NCBI RefSeq assembly: GCF_002482385.1
Contig: NZ_DLFW01000046.1
Location: 1-64,000, forward strand
DNA: 64,000 bases
From: Dysgonomonas sp. UBA7710
Lineage (GTDB): Bacteria; Bacteroidota; Bacteroidia; Bacteroidales; Dysgonomonadaceae
Direction of reading: 5' to 3'
Positions 1-9,166 of the stretch are shown here, piece after piece. Under the pieces are notes generated by a model, which was not told the origin of the DNA, did not search any database, and saw only the letters and a program-made list of their open reading frames with translations. Positions within the stretch are counted from its first letter, which is position 1, and the number at the start of each line of letters is the position of its first letter. The translations under genes were made by a program, and so were the position numbers.

Positions 1-61
1 GGCGCGTTAGAAAAAATAGAACATTAAAACATAACTACTGATTCGTATTTATAATTGATTT

Positions 62-118
62 CCGTTACTTTCGTTACATTTTAACAATATAAAGTTAATG
101 AATGTAAAATAAAAAGAG
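62..118 (+). repeat. Dispersed GTTACTT/TTAAC repeat, copy A
   Basis: Two GTTACTT-like units nine bases apart are followed by TTAAC, ATATA, GTTAATGAATGTAAAAT and an AAGAGGA tail. The same order of blocks recurs at 20517, 34292, 61361 and 61583. It lies about 130 nt before the ATPase gene. The rest of positions 1-250 is AT-rich and I see no gene in it. Confidence 0.6.
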
Positions 119-250
119 GATTGGCAATATGCTCCCGTATTAGCAATAAGGCTTATGATTTTTGTTTACCGATTACTGAAAAAAAGCGTATATTTGAGTC
201 TGTAACAGCAGATATATACTTATTCGTAATACCCTAAACTTATTACTTGA

Positions 251-1390
251 ATGATACTAAGTGCTTTAAAATATACCCGCTATGTAGGAGAACCCCGCGA
301 ATGGAGCATTGTGGGAAATGGTGGTGATTATGCTTATTTCAATAATATAAACTTACTGGTAGGCAAAAATGCTTCGGGTAAGAGTCGCACATTGAATGTC
401 ATCCGTGAAATTGCCGATTTACTATCGGGCAGGATAGACTTGAAATATGCAATCAGTCCGTCCGAATTGTTCGAACTGATATTTACCAATGGCAATAATG
501 ATAAATACAAATATTCTTTGACCTTCAAAGATAGGATTGTCACGGATGAAGTACTGTCTCTCAATGATAAAGTATTGCTTAACAGGTCGGAAAGGATATT
601 ATTGAATTCTCAGGGAGAAAAGATTCCGTTCGAGGTTGCCGGTTTCGAAATCGTTATATCACAATGCGATGCCGAAGGTAAACCCTATTTCGCGAATCTT
701 GTATCATGGGGCGAATCATTAAAGAATTACCTCTTTGCCAATCAATTGGAAAAGAACCGTCTGGTAAAAGACTATACGCAAATAGACGGGGACGACCATG
801 ATATAGACGATCCGGACGTGCTCATATACACTTTTTATAAGGGCAGGGAGCTTTTTGGCGAAACGTTTATTTCGGAAGTTAAAGCCGGTATGCAGGAACT
901 CGGTTATTCAATCACAAATATCGATATAAAGGAAACTCGGGGTGGCTTTGGTATCTTTATCGAAGAAGATGGGGAATATACCATCTCCCAGCGTGAGATG
1001 TCGCAGGGAATGTTCCGTGCCTTGTCTTTATTTATTATGTTAAGTTATGCGCGGCTGAGCGATATTTCGCTTTGCCTGCTTATCGACGATATGGGCGAAG
1101 GTCTCGATTTTGAAAGTTCGAAAAAGATGATGGATCTGGTTATAAAGAAAGTCAACAAATCAAGTATGCAGTTCTTCATGACATCCAACGACAGGCAGGT
1201 TATGAACCAGATACCGCTTCGCTACTGGTCTGTGATAGGGCGGGAGAGTAGCAAGTCTATATTTTACGATTACACCAATTCGAAAGATACCTTCGACGAT
1301 TTTAAATATACGGGACTGAATAACTTTGATTTTCTTGCCACGGACTTTTTCAAGAAAGGCTTTGGTGTTATAGATGAAGATAACGATTGA
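251..1390 (+). CDS. AAA_21/OLD-like ATPase, first gene of a putative two-gene defence module
   Basis: A 379-residue ABC-type ATPase of the AAA_15/AAA_21 (SMC/OLD-like) group. Walker A GKNASGKS is at residues 38-45, an ABC-like signature (MSQGMFRAL) at 250-258 and Walker B with D-loop (LLIDDMGEGLD) at 276-286. The usual catalytic Glu after the Walker B Asp is Asp here. A switch-like segment, MTSND, is at 310-314. There are no membrane segments or signal peptide, so it is cytoplasmic. It overlaps the next gene by one base, so the two are translationally coupled. Such ATPases paired with TOPRIM proteins form abortive-infection systems (PARIS, AbiL, Gabija-like pairs); function here is inferred from that architecture. 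No clear ribosome binding site is seen before the ATG. Confidence 0.8.
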   Translation: MILSALKYTRYVGEPREWSIVGNGGDYAYFNNINLLVGKNASGKSRTLNVIREIADLLSGRIDLKYAISPSELFELIFTNGNNDKYKYSLTFKDRIVTDEVLSLNDKVLLNRSERILLNSQGEKIPFEVAGFEIVISQCDAEGKPYFANLVSWGESLKNYLFANQLEKNRLVKDYTQIDGDDHDIDDPDVLIYTFYKGRELFGETFISEVKAGMQELGYSITNIDIKETRGGFGIFIEEDGEYTISQREMSQGMFRALSLFIMLSYARLSDISLCLLIDDMGEGLDFESSKKMMDLVIKKVNKSSMQFFMTSNDRQVMNQIPLRYWSVIGRESSKSIFYDYTNSKDTFDDFKYTGLNNFDFLATDFFKKGFGVIDEDND

Positions 1391-2103
1391 TGAAACGGAT
1401 TGCTTTTTTTGTTGAAGGACAGACCGAGCAGATTTTCGTGAATCGCTTGATAAAGGAAATTCTGGGAACTCAACAGATAAATATTATACAGAAACAGTTT
1501 CGCGGAGGAGTGAATATCCCGAAAGTAGAGATTGTGCGGAACTCTTCATTTTCGCGTAATCCGAAATATGAAGTGCTCATTTTCGACTGTGGTTCGGACA
1601 ACCGCGTGAAATCTGAAATACTCGATAATATAGAGACTTTACGAAAAAACGGTTATGAAATGATTATTGGATTACGCGATCTGTATCCGTTGCCGATAGA
1701 CGATTTGGAAAAACTGGAAAAAGGGTTGCGGTTTCTTCCCAATAAGTTGAAGAATGATGCTCAGTATTTCGACGTCATTATAGCCGTACACGAAATAGAA
1801 GCGTGGTTTCTGGCCGAGACTAACCATTTCAGGAAAATAGACAAACGGCTGACAGGGCGTTTTATCAAGGATAAACTGGGATTCGATCCCTATGCTTCCG
1901 ACCCGCAAGCGAGGGAGCATCCGGCCAAAGACCTCGATAATATCTATCGCCTTGTAGGTAAATCATATACCAAGAAATACAACGCGACTACACGCGTGGT
2001 CAACAAGCTGGACTTTAATAACATACGCTTCAATCTCCGCTATGATATCAACCCTTTGGACCGCTTGTTGAAAGCGATAGAGAATTTTAAAGGGAAGAAG
2101 TGA
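1390..2103 (+). CDS. DUF4276-like TOPRIM protein, putative effector partner of the ATPase
   Basis: A 237-residue protein starting FFVEGQTEQIF, the motif that opens DUF4276/RloB-like TOPRIM proteins (acidic residues E9 and E13). Further acidic motifs typical of a metal-binding nuclease fold follow: IFDCGSD (D66, D70), GLRDLYP (94-100) and HEIEAW (E135, E137). I chose the ATG at 1390, which shares its A with the upstream TGA; a TTG at 1387 would add one residue. In related pairs the ATPase senses or gates and the TOPRIM protein cleaves nucleic acid, which is inference here. The gene ends about 190 bp before the convergent ABC operon. Base composition is like its neighbours, so no recent transfer is obvious. 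Confidence 0.75.
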   Translation: MKRIAFFVEGQTEQIFVNRLIKEILGTQQINIIQKQFRGGVNIPKVEIVRNSSFSRNPKYEVLIFDCGSDNRVKSEILDNIETLRKNGYEMIIGLRDLYPLPIDDLEKLEKGLRFLPNKLKNDAQYFDVIIAVHEIEAWFLAETNHFRKIDKRLTGRFIKDKLGFDPYASDPQAREHPAKDLDNIYRLVGKSYTKKYNATTRVVNKLDFNNIRFNLRYDINPLDRLLKAIENFKGKK

Positions 2104-2293
2104 TTATTATTAATTCCTTTTAATGATTTAGCAGGATTGATACGGGGGCTCTAAGGTATTGCCAGCTGATAGCAAGGAAAGAAACCCGCATATATGATAC
2201 ATAAAGAGTTCTTTGACTTATTTATTTAACGTGAATTGTTTCATAAGTATATTACTTCATTAATTCATAGGGGAACAAATCCATATGGGGATA

Positions 2294-2974
2294 TTACATC
2301 ATGCTTTCCACTTCGGTAACGATCTGCCCGTCGAACAAGTTTACTATACGATGGGCAAATGACGCATCGTGCTGGGAGTGAGTTACCATGACAATAGTTG
2401 CACCTTCCCTGTTAAGTTCGGTGAGTAGATCCATTACATCCTTTCCGTTTTTAGAATCCAGATTACCGGTCGGCTCATCGGCAAGTATCAGCTTGGGATT
2501 GGCAATAACAGCACGTGCTATGGCAACACGTTGTTGCTGGCCTCCTGATAGCTGGTTGGGGAAATGGCTTGCTCTGTGGCTGATACTCATTCTGCGAAGA
2601 GTGTCTTCTACACGTTTTTTGCGTTCCGATGCTTTTACTTTCAGATAGGTGAGCGGGAGTTCTACATTTTCGAAGACGGTCATTTCTTCAATCAAGTTGA
2701 AGCTTTGGAATACAAATCCGATATTTCCTTTACGGGTCTGTGTGCGTTCCTTTTCCTTTAAGTTGCCGACTTCATTTTTGTCTAATAGATAATGTCCGGA
2801 TGTAGGGTTGTCCAACAGTCCCAGAATATTTAGCAGGGTGGATTTACCACAGCCCGAAGGTCCCATAATAGCAATAAACTCACCTTTGTTGACATGCATG
2901 GATATACCGTTCAGAGCGATTGTCTCTACTTCTTCTGTACGGAATACTTTCTTTAAATCATTGATCTGTATCAT
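2294..2974 (-). CDS. LolD/MacB-type ABC transporter ATP-binding protein
   Basis: A 226-residue ATPase of the LolD/MacB/FtsE group, last gene of the export operon that begins at 10492. It has Walker [11 protein letters not shown]-loop FVFQSFN, signature LSGGQQQR and Walker [13 protein letters not shown] with the D-loop, then switch His in VTHSQHD. Length is normal for the family. It would energise the two FtsX-type permeases upstream. Unlike the rest of the operon, a 120-bp gap precedes it, and that gap carries a GGTC hairpin motif about 26 nt before the start codon. That motif is shared with purM and a nitroreductase gene, so this gene may have its own post-transcriptional input. Confidence 0.93.
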   Translation of the reverse strand: MIQINDLKKVFRTEEVETIALNGISMHVNKGEFIAIMGPSGCGKSTLLNILGLLDNPTSGHYLLDKNEVGNLKEKERTQTRKGNIGFVFQSFNLIEEMTVFENVELPLTYLKVKASERKKRVEDTLRRMSISHRASHFPNQLSGGQQQRVAIARAVIANPKLILADEPTGNLDSKNGKDVMDLLTELNREGATIVMVTHSQHDASFAHRIVNLFDGQIVTEVESMM

Positions 2975-2998
2975 AACTTTTAAATTTAAATTGTTTCT

Positions 2999-3021
2999 TA
3001 AGGTCGCAGACCTATTTATTA
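2999..3021 (-). promoter_or_regulatory. AGGTC-TGC-GACCT 5'-leader hairpin, copy 1
   Basis: Read on the minus strand, AATAAATAGGTCTGCGACCT forms a 5-bp stem with a 3-nt loop. It is followed by an A/T-rich stretch and the start codon of the ABC ATPase 26 nt later. The same block is at 40000-40022 before purM and at 53211-53237 before the nitroreductase gene, at 24-26 nt from the start each time. Confidence 0.55.
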
Positions 3022-3093
3022 TTTTGTTTTGCTTAAATACAATAATAGGTTAGATTGAAATAATGTATTATTAAATACTTCTTTTTATTTATA

Positions 3094-5487
3094 TCATTCG
3101 TTTTTTAATGAGTCTACTGGATTCATATTTGCGGCTCGCCAACTTTGTCCGCTGACTGTCAGTATAATGATAAGTAGTATAGGAATGCCCGCCAAAACGA
3201 ATCCCCACCAGTCTAATGGAGTTCTGTAGGTAAAATTCTCCAGCCAGCGATTTAGTATATAATAACTGACAGGAACAGATATGATAAAGCATATAATGAA
3301 AATCAATAGGTAGTTCTTATTCAAAAGAGTCAGGATTTCGAGTTCATTAGATCCCAATATCTTCCGTACACCTATTTCTTTACGCTTGTATTCACACTCG
3401 AACATGGCTATACCGAATACGCCGACAATGGATATGATAATAGCCAGTATGCTGAACATGCTTATTGTGGCTTCCGTACTTATTTCCTGTTTGTATAAGC
3501 TGTCAAACACCTGATCGTAAAACTCTATTTTGACAGGATATGCAGGATCGAAGTCTGAAATGGTTTTCTCAATGTATGATACAGCCTGCCTTATATCCGC
3601 ACCCATTTTTATGCGTATGTACGAATATGATTGTAAATTGCCGTCATTGAAAACAAATGCCATATCTTCCGATTGGTTGCGCAATGACCTGAACTTTACG
3701 TCGTCTGTTATACCCAGCACTCGTCCGTCATTGTTTTTTTCATGAGTTCTGATCCATTCCACATCGATAATTTCACCCGGCTTTATATCATATTTTTTTT
3801 GCAGGTTACTGTTTATGATATAGGATACAACAGAATCATTCTTTACCGATTCATCAGGCATTCTGCCTTCCCTGACCTTTATGTCCATAACGTCGAGAAA
3901 ATTCCATGATACGGACAGTGAATAAAAACCGATACTTTCATCTTTATATTTCGCACCCCATGTGCGGTAATTATCCGAAGCTCCGAACTTCTGATGGGAG
4001 AAAGCGACGTCTATTATAGCGGGATTGTCTTTCAACGCGGCAGTAAAAGAGTTTTTGTCTTTCCATGCAATGCTTTGTGGCAGTTCTACGACGGCTATGT
4101 TATCAGTATTATAACCCAGTGTATATTTTTGCATAAACAGGTTTTGTTTATAGACAAAGAATGATGTTGTAATGAGTATAATAGACGTCAGAAATTGAAA
4201 TCCGATCAATATAGTCCGTAGCTTCTTGCCCGAAGGTGAGAGTCCGAAATTTCCTTTCAAAGCCAAAGCCGGAGAATAAGATGTCATATAAAATGCAGGG
4301 CGTATGCTTGCAATTGTTCCTGCTATAATGGCAATCAGCCCTGTAATCAGAGTCGGGAAGATATTATTCGCCGGATTTATATCGGCACGTATAAAAGGCA
4401 AGGCATTGCTCCCGTCCAGAATAACAGTAACAAGGATGGCCAGTATAAAAGATATCAGGCTCATGATGATACCTTCCGAAATAATACCCAACCGGAGGGA
4501 TGTATTGGTACTTCCCAATATTTTCCTCGTGTTTATACTACGCATACGCATCGGGGACAACGCCATATTAAAGTTCGTATAATTAATAATGGCTATAACT
4601 ATAATGATGATGCCAATAGTAATCAGCAACAGGGGTGTAGTTTCACTCCCGCTTTTTACGAACTTGCCCGAAGGATCACTGTTTTGAAAATAAATCGCCG
4701 GGAGTGGAGTCAGCTTTATCCCTGTTTCATTGTCCTCATTAAAAGTTTTGGTGAAATCGAAGTTCTTATTAAAATTATCAGCTATTTCTTGCGGGGATAC
4801 ATTGTTATCGAGCAGGATATAGCAGAAATAATTGGAACTGCCCCAGTCGCTTATCGCATAATTTTCGGCTATTGCTGTATAAATACAATTCTTCAGTTGA
4901 GTATTATCCGGGAAATCTTCGAATACACCGCCGACAATCAGGAATCCTTTGTCCTGTTTCGACCACAAACTTCCGGTCAGGTTGAGTTGCTTACCTACCG
5001 CTTGTTTGTCACCAAACATTTTACGGGCTATACTTTTCGGAATCATTACATTTTCAGGGTTATTCAGGCAATCAGCCTGACCTTCGAGCATCTTGAAGTC
5101 GAACATCTTTACTATACCTGTATTGCAGGTAGTAAAAGCTTCTTTAAATCCTCTTTGTATATTCCCTTCATCGACAGTAACGTAGAATTCGTCTATATAA
5201 GGATTAATAAGCGTACCGGCGATAATATGCGGCGAAGACGCTATTACGGCAGCCGTAAATGGGCGTGAATGGATAGTCCAGTCTTCGCCGGTTTTGAAGT
5301 TGGTACCTTCCACCCTGTATATCCTGCCTGCATTGGAATGGCACTTCTCGAAACTATACTCAAAATTTACCTGAATGGAAATGATAAGGAATGCAGCAAA
5401 GGCGGCGGTCAGTCCGAGTATATTAAGGATACCCGATACCCTGTATTTTTTGAATGTGTAAATAAAATTACTGAATATGGCTTTCAT
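3094..5487 (-). CDS. MacB/FtsX-type ABC transporter permease (second of two)
   Basis: A 797-residue permease. An N-terminal membrane segment (about residues 18-40) is followed by a large periplasmic MacB_PCD domain. A three-helix FtsX domain is near 285-400. A second helix, periplasmic and FtsX half fills the C-terminus, with the typical motif KEIGVRKILGS at about 700 and a terminal NPVDSLKNE. Length and duplicated architecture match Bacteroidetes permeases annotated as ABC transporter permease, and not the 400-residue LolC/E form. It begins 4 bp after the paralogous permease, so the two are probably cotranslated and may form a heterodimer. The substrate is unknown; lipoprotein, peptide or drug export are all possible. 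Confidence 0.88.
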   Translation of the reverse strand: MKAIFSNFIYTFKKYRVSGILNILGLTAAFAAFLIISIQVNFEYSFEKCHSNAGRIYRVEGTNFKTGEDWTIHSRPFTAAVIASSPHIIAGTLINPYIDEFYVTVDEGNIQRGFKEAFTTCNTGIVKMFDFKMLEGQADCLNNPENVMIPKSIARKMFGDKQAVGKQLNLTGSLWSKQDKGFLIVGGVFEDFPDNTQLKNCIYTAIAENYAISDWGSSNYFCYILLDNNVSPQEIADNFNKNFDFTKTFNEDNETGIKLTPLPAIYFQNSDPSGKFVKSGSETTPLLLITIGIIIIVIAIINYTNFNMALSPMRMRSINTRKILGSTNTSLRLGIISEGIIMSLISFILAILVTVILDGSNALPFIRADINPANNIFPTLITGLIAIIAGTIASIRPAFYMTSYSPALALKGNFGLSPSGKKLRTILIGFQFLTSIILITTSFFVYKQNLFMQKYTLGYNTDNIAVVELPQSIAWKDKNSFTAALKDNPAIIDVAFSHQKFGASDNYRTWGAKYKDESIGFYSLSVSWNFLDVMDIKVREGRMPDESVKNDSVVSYIINSNLQKKYDIKPGEIIDVEWIRTHEKNNDGRVLGITDDVKFRSLRNQSEDMAFVFNDGNLQSYSYIRIKMGADIRQAVSYIEKTISDFDPAYPVKIEFYDQVFDSLYKQEISTEATISMFSILAIIISIVGVFGIAMFECEYKRKEIGVRKILGSNELEILTLLNKNYLLIFIICFIISVPVSYYILNRWLENFTYRTPLDWWGFVLAGIPILLIIILTVSGQSWRAANMNPVDSLKNE

Positions 5488-5491
5488 CTTT

Positions 5492-7822
5492 TCATTCTGT
5501 CTTTAATGCTTCTATGGGATTTCTGGATAATACCCTGATACTAACCAACGATGTGACTGAAATAGCTATAATATATTGAATCAGTATGGGAAATAGAAAA
5601 ATACTCCAACCGAGAGATGTACGGTTCGTGTAATTATTGAGCCACTCGGAAGCGAAATAGTACACTATAGGCATGGCTATCGCTCCGGCGATACAAATCC
5701 ATATTATAATATCGCGTGTAAGCAGTGTGAAAATGTTTTCTACACTGGCTCCGTTCACTCTCCTTATACCGATCTCTTTTATACGGCGCATAGTGCTGTA
5801 GAGATGCATGGCTACCAATCCCAACATAGCAATAAATATAGATAAGAATGAGCTTATCATTATAACTTTTCCCTGAGTCTTGATGGTATCGAATTTAGCC
5901 TTGTATATATCTTCGCTCCACATCGGGTTAAGATAAAAATCGGGGTCAAATTTTCTGAGAGCATTTACTGTTACTTCCTGAGCAGTTCTTCTGCTCACAT
6001 GCTCATCATACTTTATATAAAGAAGTCCTGCTCCTCTTACACGGGTCAGCACTATAGGTGCTATACTATTGGCCGGACTGTCATAATAAAATTTTTTCAC
6101 GACACCTATAATTTCACTGGTACCTTTGTAGTAAACTTGTTTTCCAACAACGGGATAAGTAAGTCCCAGCATTTTTATAGCGGCTTCGTTTAATACGATC
6201 TGGCGGATGCTGTCAGGGGTTTCTTCTTTATAAAACTCCCCTTCCTGCAGCTTAAATTCCATTAATTCGCACAATCCGCTCATAATTCTGTATTCGTTTA
6301 TTGAAAGCCCTTTTTCTTTGCTTTCCAATAATGCGATTAGTTGCCCGCTACATCCTTCGCCAATGATATGATGGCCTCCGCTTACCATTTTTATTTCAGG
6401 TAAACTGAGTAATTCCTGTTTTACTGCATCATAACTCTTGGATATATCCTTTGTAACCAGTGCGCACATTACGCCATCCGGATTATAGCCTAACGGTATA
6501 TTTTGGAGGTAAGTAGTCTGTTTATTGATAATCAGAATGAACGAAATAAGTACAATTGTTATAACAGACTGGAAGACTACAACAATAGTATTCAATCTGC
6601 GTTTCGAAAATTTAATACGTTTACCCAAAATGTCTAATGGATTGTAACGGCTCAAATAAAATGCAGGATAAAATGCAGATAGTATGACAGTAATAATAAA
6701 GAGAGCTATAATACATGCTATAAATATAGGATTTAGCAACTGCATCAGGTCTATATCCTTTTTTATCAGATCGGCAAAGTAAGGCGTGCAGACGACAGCC
6801 AGAATGAATCCGGCGGCAAATGCAACGAAGACAATAAGCGATACTTCCCTGAAAAATTGCCCGATAATATCCTGTACACGTGCACCATTCGTCTTGCGTA
6901 TTCCGATTTCATTCATACGTGTTTCCCCTTGTGCCATAAACAGGTTTATAAAGTTTGTTATAGCCAAAACCAGTATAAAGAGGGTCAACCCCGATAACAA
7001 CCATATAAAAGTCGTACTGCTGCGTTTCCAAAGACGGCTATCGGCCAGAGAATGCATGTATATATCAGTGACATTCTGCGTAATGCCATAGGCTTTAGCT
7101 CCGAAGTTAGCAGCCCAGGGTTTCATCAGGGTAGCATATTCTTTTTCAATGGATGCCGTAACATTTGCTATCGGAATATCAGGTTTTATTAGATAGTATG
7201 TATTGAATTCCAACCCTTTATAATAATCTTCCATGTATTGTGGAATTTTTCCTATTACATCAAAGGAAAAATGAGTGTTTTTGGGAAATTCTTCAACTAC
7301 GGCCGAAATGGTAACATCTCCTCCGTCGATCTTCAAGGTTTTCCCCATGGCATTGCTTGCACTCCCAAATATAACTTCGGCTTTTTGACGGGTGATGACA
7401 AATGAGTTCATATCGTTTAGGGCAGTCTGAGGCGTACCTTCTACGAACTTTAAAGAAAATACCTTAAAAAAATCAGGATCAGCAAAAATAAGCCTTAAAT
7501 TCTGGAAATGTTCGAGGTTATTTATAGCTTCAATATTCCCGGCATCATATATTTGAGTGGCGGCTTCTATTCCCGGAACTTTTGCCGGTAGTTCAGTATA
7601 AGCAGTGCGTAGTGTTATGCCGTTTTTACGTATATTGCCATTATCGTCTACTATGGTTACCAGATTCACTATCCGCTCATTATTTACAAGATGTTTATCA
7701 TAACTCCATTCATTTATAATAAAAAGAATCAGCATGATGGAAGTAGCCAGACCGATAGCCAGTCCTGTTATATTCACCCACAGAAAGAGGCGGGTACGCT
7801 TGTAAGACCTTAATATATTCAT
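5492..7822 (-). CDS. MacB/FtsX-type ABC transporter permease (first of two)
   Basis: A 776-residue permease with the same plan as its neighbour: an N-terminal helix (about 14-36), a MacB periplasmic domain, and two FtsX domains carrying the paired motifs NEIGIRKTNGA and KEIGIRRVNGA. It ends in RNPIEALKTE, matching the terminus of the other permease, so the two are an old tandem duplication that has diverged strongly. It starts 7 bp after the adaptor gene. It is expected to work in the inner membrane with the adaptor and the TolC-like protein of the same operon. Confidence 0.88.
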   Translation of the reverse strand: MNILRSYKRTRLFLWVNITGLAIGLATSIMLILFIINEWSYDKHLVNNERIVNLVTIVDDNGNIRKNGITLRTAYTELPAKVPGIEAATQIYDAGNIEAINNLEHFQNLRLIFADPDFFKVFSLKFVEGTPQTALNDMNSFVITRQKAEVIFGSASNAMGKTLKIDGGDVTISAVVEEFPKNTHFSFDVIGKIPQYMEDYYKGLEFNTYYLIKPDIPIANVTASIEKEYATLMKPWAANFGAKAYGITQNVTDIYMHSLADSRLWKRSSTTFIWLLSGLTLFILVLAITNFINLFMAQGETRMNEIGIRKTNGARVQDIIGQFFREVSLIVFVAFAAGFILAVVCTPYFADLIKKDIDLMQLLNPIFIACIIALFIITVILSAFYPAFYLSRYNPLDILGKRIKFSKRRLNTIVVVFQSVITIVLISFILIINKQTTYLQNIPLGYNPDGVMCALVTKDISKSYDAVKQELLSLPEIKMVSGGHHIIGEGCSGQLIALLESKEKGLSINEYRIMSGLCELMEFKLQEGEFYKEETPDSIRQIVLNEAAIKMLGLTYPVVGKQVYYKGTSEIIGVVKKFYYDSPANSIAPIVLTRVRGAGLLYIKYDEHVSRRTAQEVTVNALRKFDPDFYLNPMWSEDIYKAKFDTIKTQGKVIMISSFLSIFIAMLGLVAMHLYSTMRRIKEIGIRRVNGASVENIFTLLTRDIIIWICIAGAIAMPIVYYFASEWLNNYTNRTSLGWSIFLFPILIQYIIAISVTSLVSIRVLSRNPIEALKTE

Positions 7823-7829
7823 AGTATTT

Positions 7830-9080
7830 CTATTTTAGTATCAGTTCCTGTATATCTCCATAGCTATCGTATGCAGACGTAATCACTTTTTCGCCGGGCT
7901 CCAGTCCGCTGGTTACCTCGTAATAGTTCGGGTTCTGGCGGCCTATCGTTATTTTACGCCTTACGGCCTTGCTGTCGTCCGGTACAACAACGAATATCCA
8001 TTGCCCACCGGTAGTCTGATAAAACGGGCCGCGCGGTATTAATATAGCTTCGGCAGGTTGCCCCAACTGGAGATTTATATAGTATGTCTGTCCGGCGCGG
8101 ATATTATCGGGGCGCTCTCCTTCGAATACAAAATCGGTTTTAAATTGTTTATCCCGTACTTCCGGATATACTTTCCTTACGCGCAGAGCAAAGTCTTTAT
8201 TCTGACGTTCGAATGTGGCGTCCAATCCGGCTTTTACTCTATCTATATAGTGCTCGTCGATCATCGCTTCTACCTTATAATCGGATAATACGCTGATTTG
8301 GCCTATACGTTCACCGGAAGCGACTGTTTGTCCTATCTCGACATCCAGTACACCCAATTGTCCGTCGACAGGGGCTTTCACATTCAGATTATCCACACGT
8401 TGACGTACCAGTACCAGATTCTTACGGATATTGTGCAAACTTTCTTCCATCTGGTCTACCTGGATACCCCGGTATAACGAATCCTGTTTCTGACGCTCAA
8501 CAACCAATACACGTCCGTCTACTGCAAATTCGTAATCTTCTTTGGCCTGCAGGTATTCTTCTTTAGAAGTCAACTTTTCAGAATGTAGTTGCTTATACTG
8601 TTCATATTTTCTCTTCTTGCGTTCCACGTCCACATCCAGTTGCAGTTTCTCTTTTTTCAGGCTGAGTCTTTCCTGCTCCATAGACACCTGCGTATTACGA
8701 AGAAAGTTTTGCTTTTCGGCCAGCTGTGCTTCGCTATCGAGTATGTTGAGGCTTAGCATCGGGTTTGTCAGTCGGATTATAATATCTCCTTTGCGTACTT
8801 CCGAACCTTCTTCTATCAGCTTCTCTGCTACCATACCGCCTTCTATTGCGCTGAGAAAGATTGTATTGATGGGCTGTACCTGTCCGGGGATGCGGACATA
8901 ATCGTTGAACATGCCTTTGGCAGATTCCTGTATAGTAACCTTGTTTTTTTCGATATTCAGCTTTGAGGCATGATTACCGAATATGAACCAACCGATAAGC
9001 CCAAGTAAAAAGATACCTCCGGCAATGAAGGGGATATGTTTTTTCTGTATTCCTTTTTTCTTTTCTATTTTAATGTCCAT
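7830..9080 (-). CDS. HlyD/MacA-type periplasmic adaptor subunit
   Basis: A 416-residue membrane-fusion protein. It has a lysine-rich cytoplasmic start, one transmembrane helix (about 19-37), a lipoyl/barrel-sandwich half near 75-105 and a long alpha-hairpin rich in K, E, Q and R (about 110-230). The second lipoyl half (APVDGQLGVLDVEIGQTV) is near 240-258, and the beta-barrel and membrane-proximal domains fill the rest. The family bridges an inner-membrane transporter and an outer-membrane channel. It lies between the TolC-like gene and the permeases, which supports a complete tripartite exporter. A short tandem repeat of ATTTCAAG lies just upstream at 9091-9117. Confidence 0.9.
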   Translation of the reverse strand: MDIKIEKKKGIQKKHIPFIAGGIFLLGLIGWFIFGNHASKLNIEKNKVTIQESAKGMFNDYVRIPGQVQPINTIFLSAIEGGMVAEKLIEEGSEVRKGDIIIRLTNPMLSLNILDSEAQLAEKQNFLRNTQVSMEQERLSLKKEKLQLDVDVERKKRKYEQYKQLHSEKLTSKEEYLQAKEDYEFAVDGRVLVVERQKQDSLYRGIQVDQMEESLHNIRKNLVLVRQRVDNLNVKAPVDGQLGVLDVEIGQTVASGERIGQISVLSDYKVEAMIDEHYIDRVKAGLDATFERQNKDFALRVRKVYPEVRDKQFKTDFVFEGERPDNIRAGQTYYINLQLGQPAEAILIPRGPFYQTTGGQWIFVVVPDDSKAVRRKITIGRQNPNYYEVTSGLEPGEKVITSAYDSYGDIQELILK

Positions 9081-9090
9081 ATGATTTATT

Positions 9091-9117
9091 ATTTCAAGAT
9101 TTCAAGATTTCAAGATT
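9091..9117. repeat. ATTTCAAG tandem repeat (three units)
   Basis: Three consecutive 8-bp units fill most of the gap between the TolC-like and adaptor genes. Similar TTTCAAGA-like sequence recurs upstream of secA (50041-50160). It may be simple slippage DNA. Confidence 0.6.
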
Positions 9118-9166
9118 TGGCTTCGCTTATAATTTAATTCAAAATACACATATTCCATCATTTACA

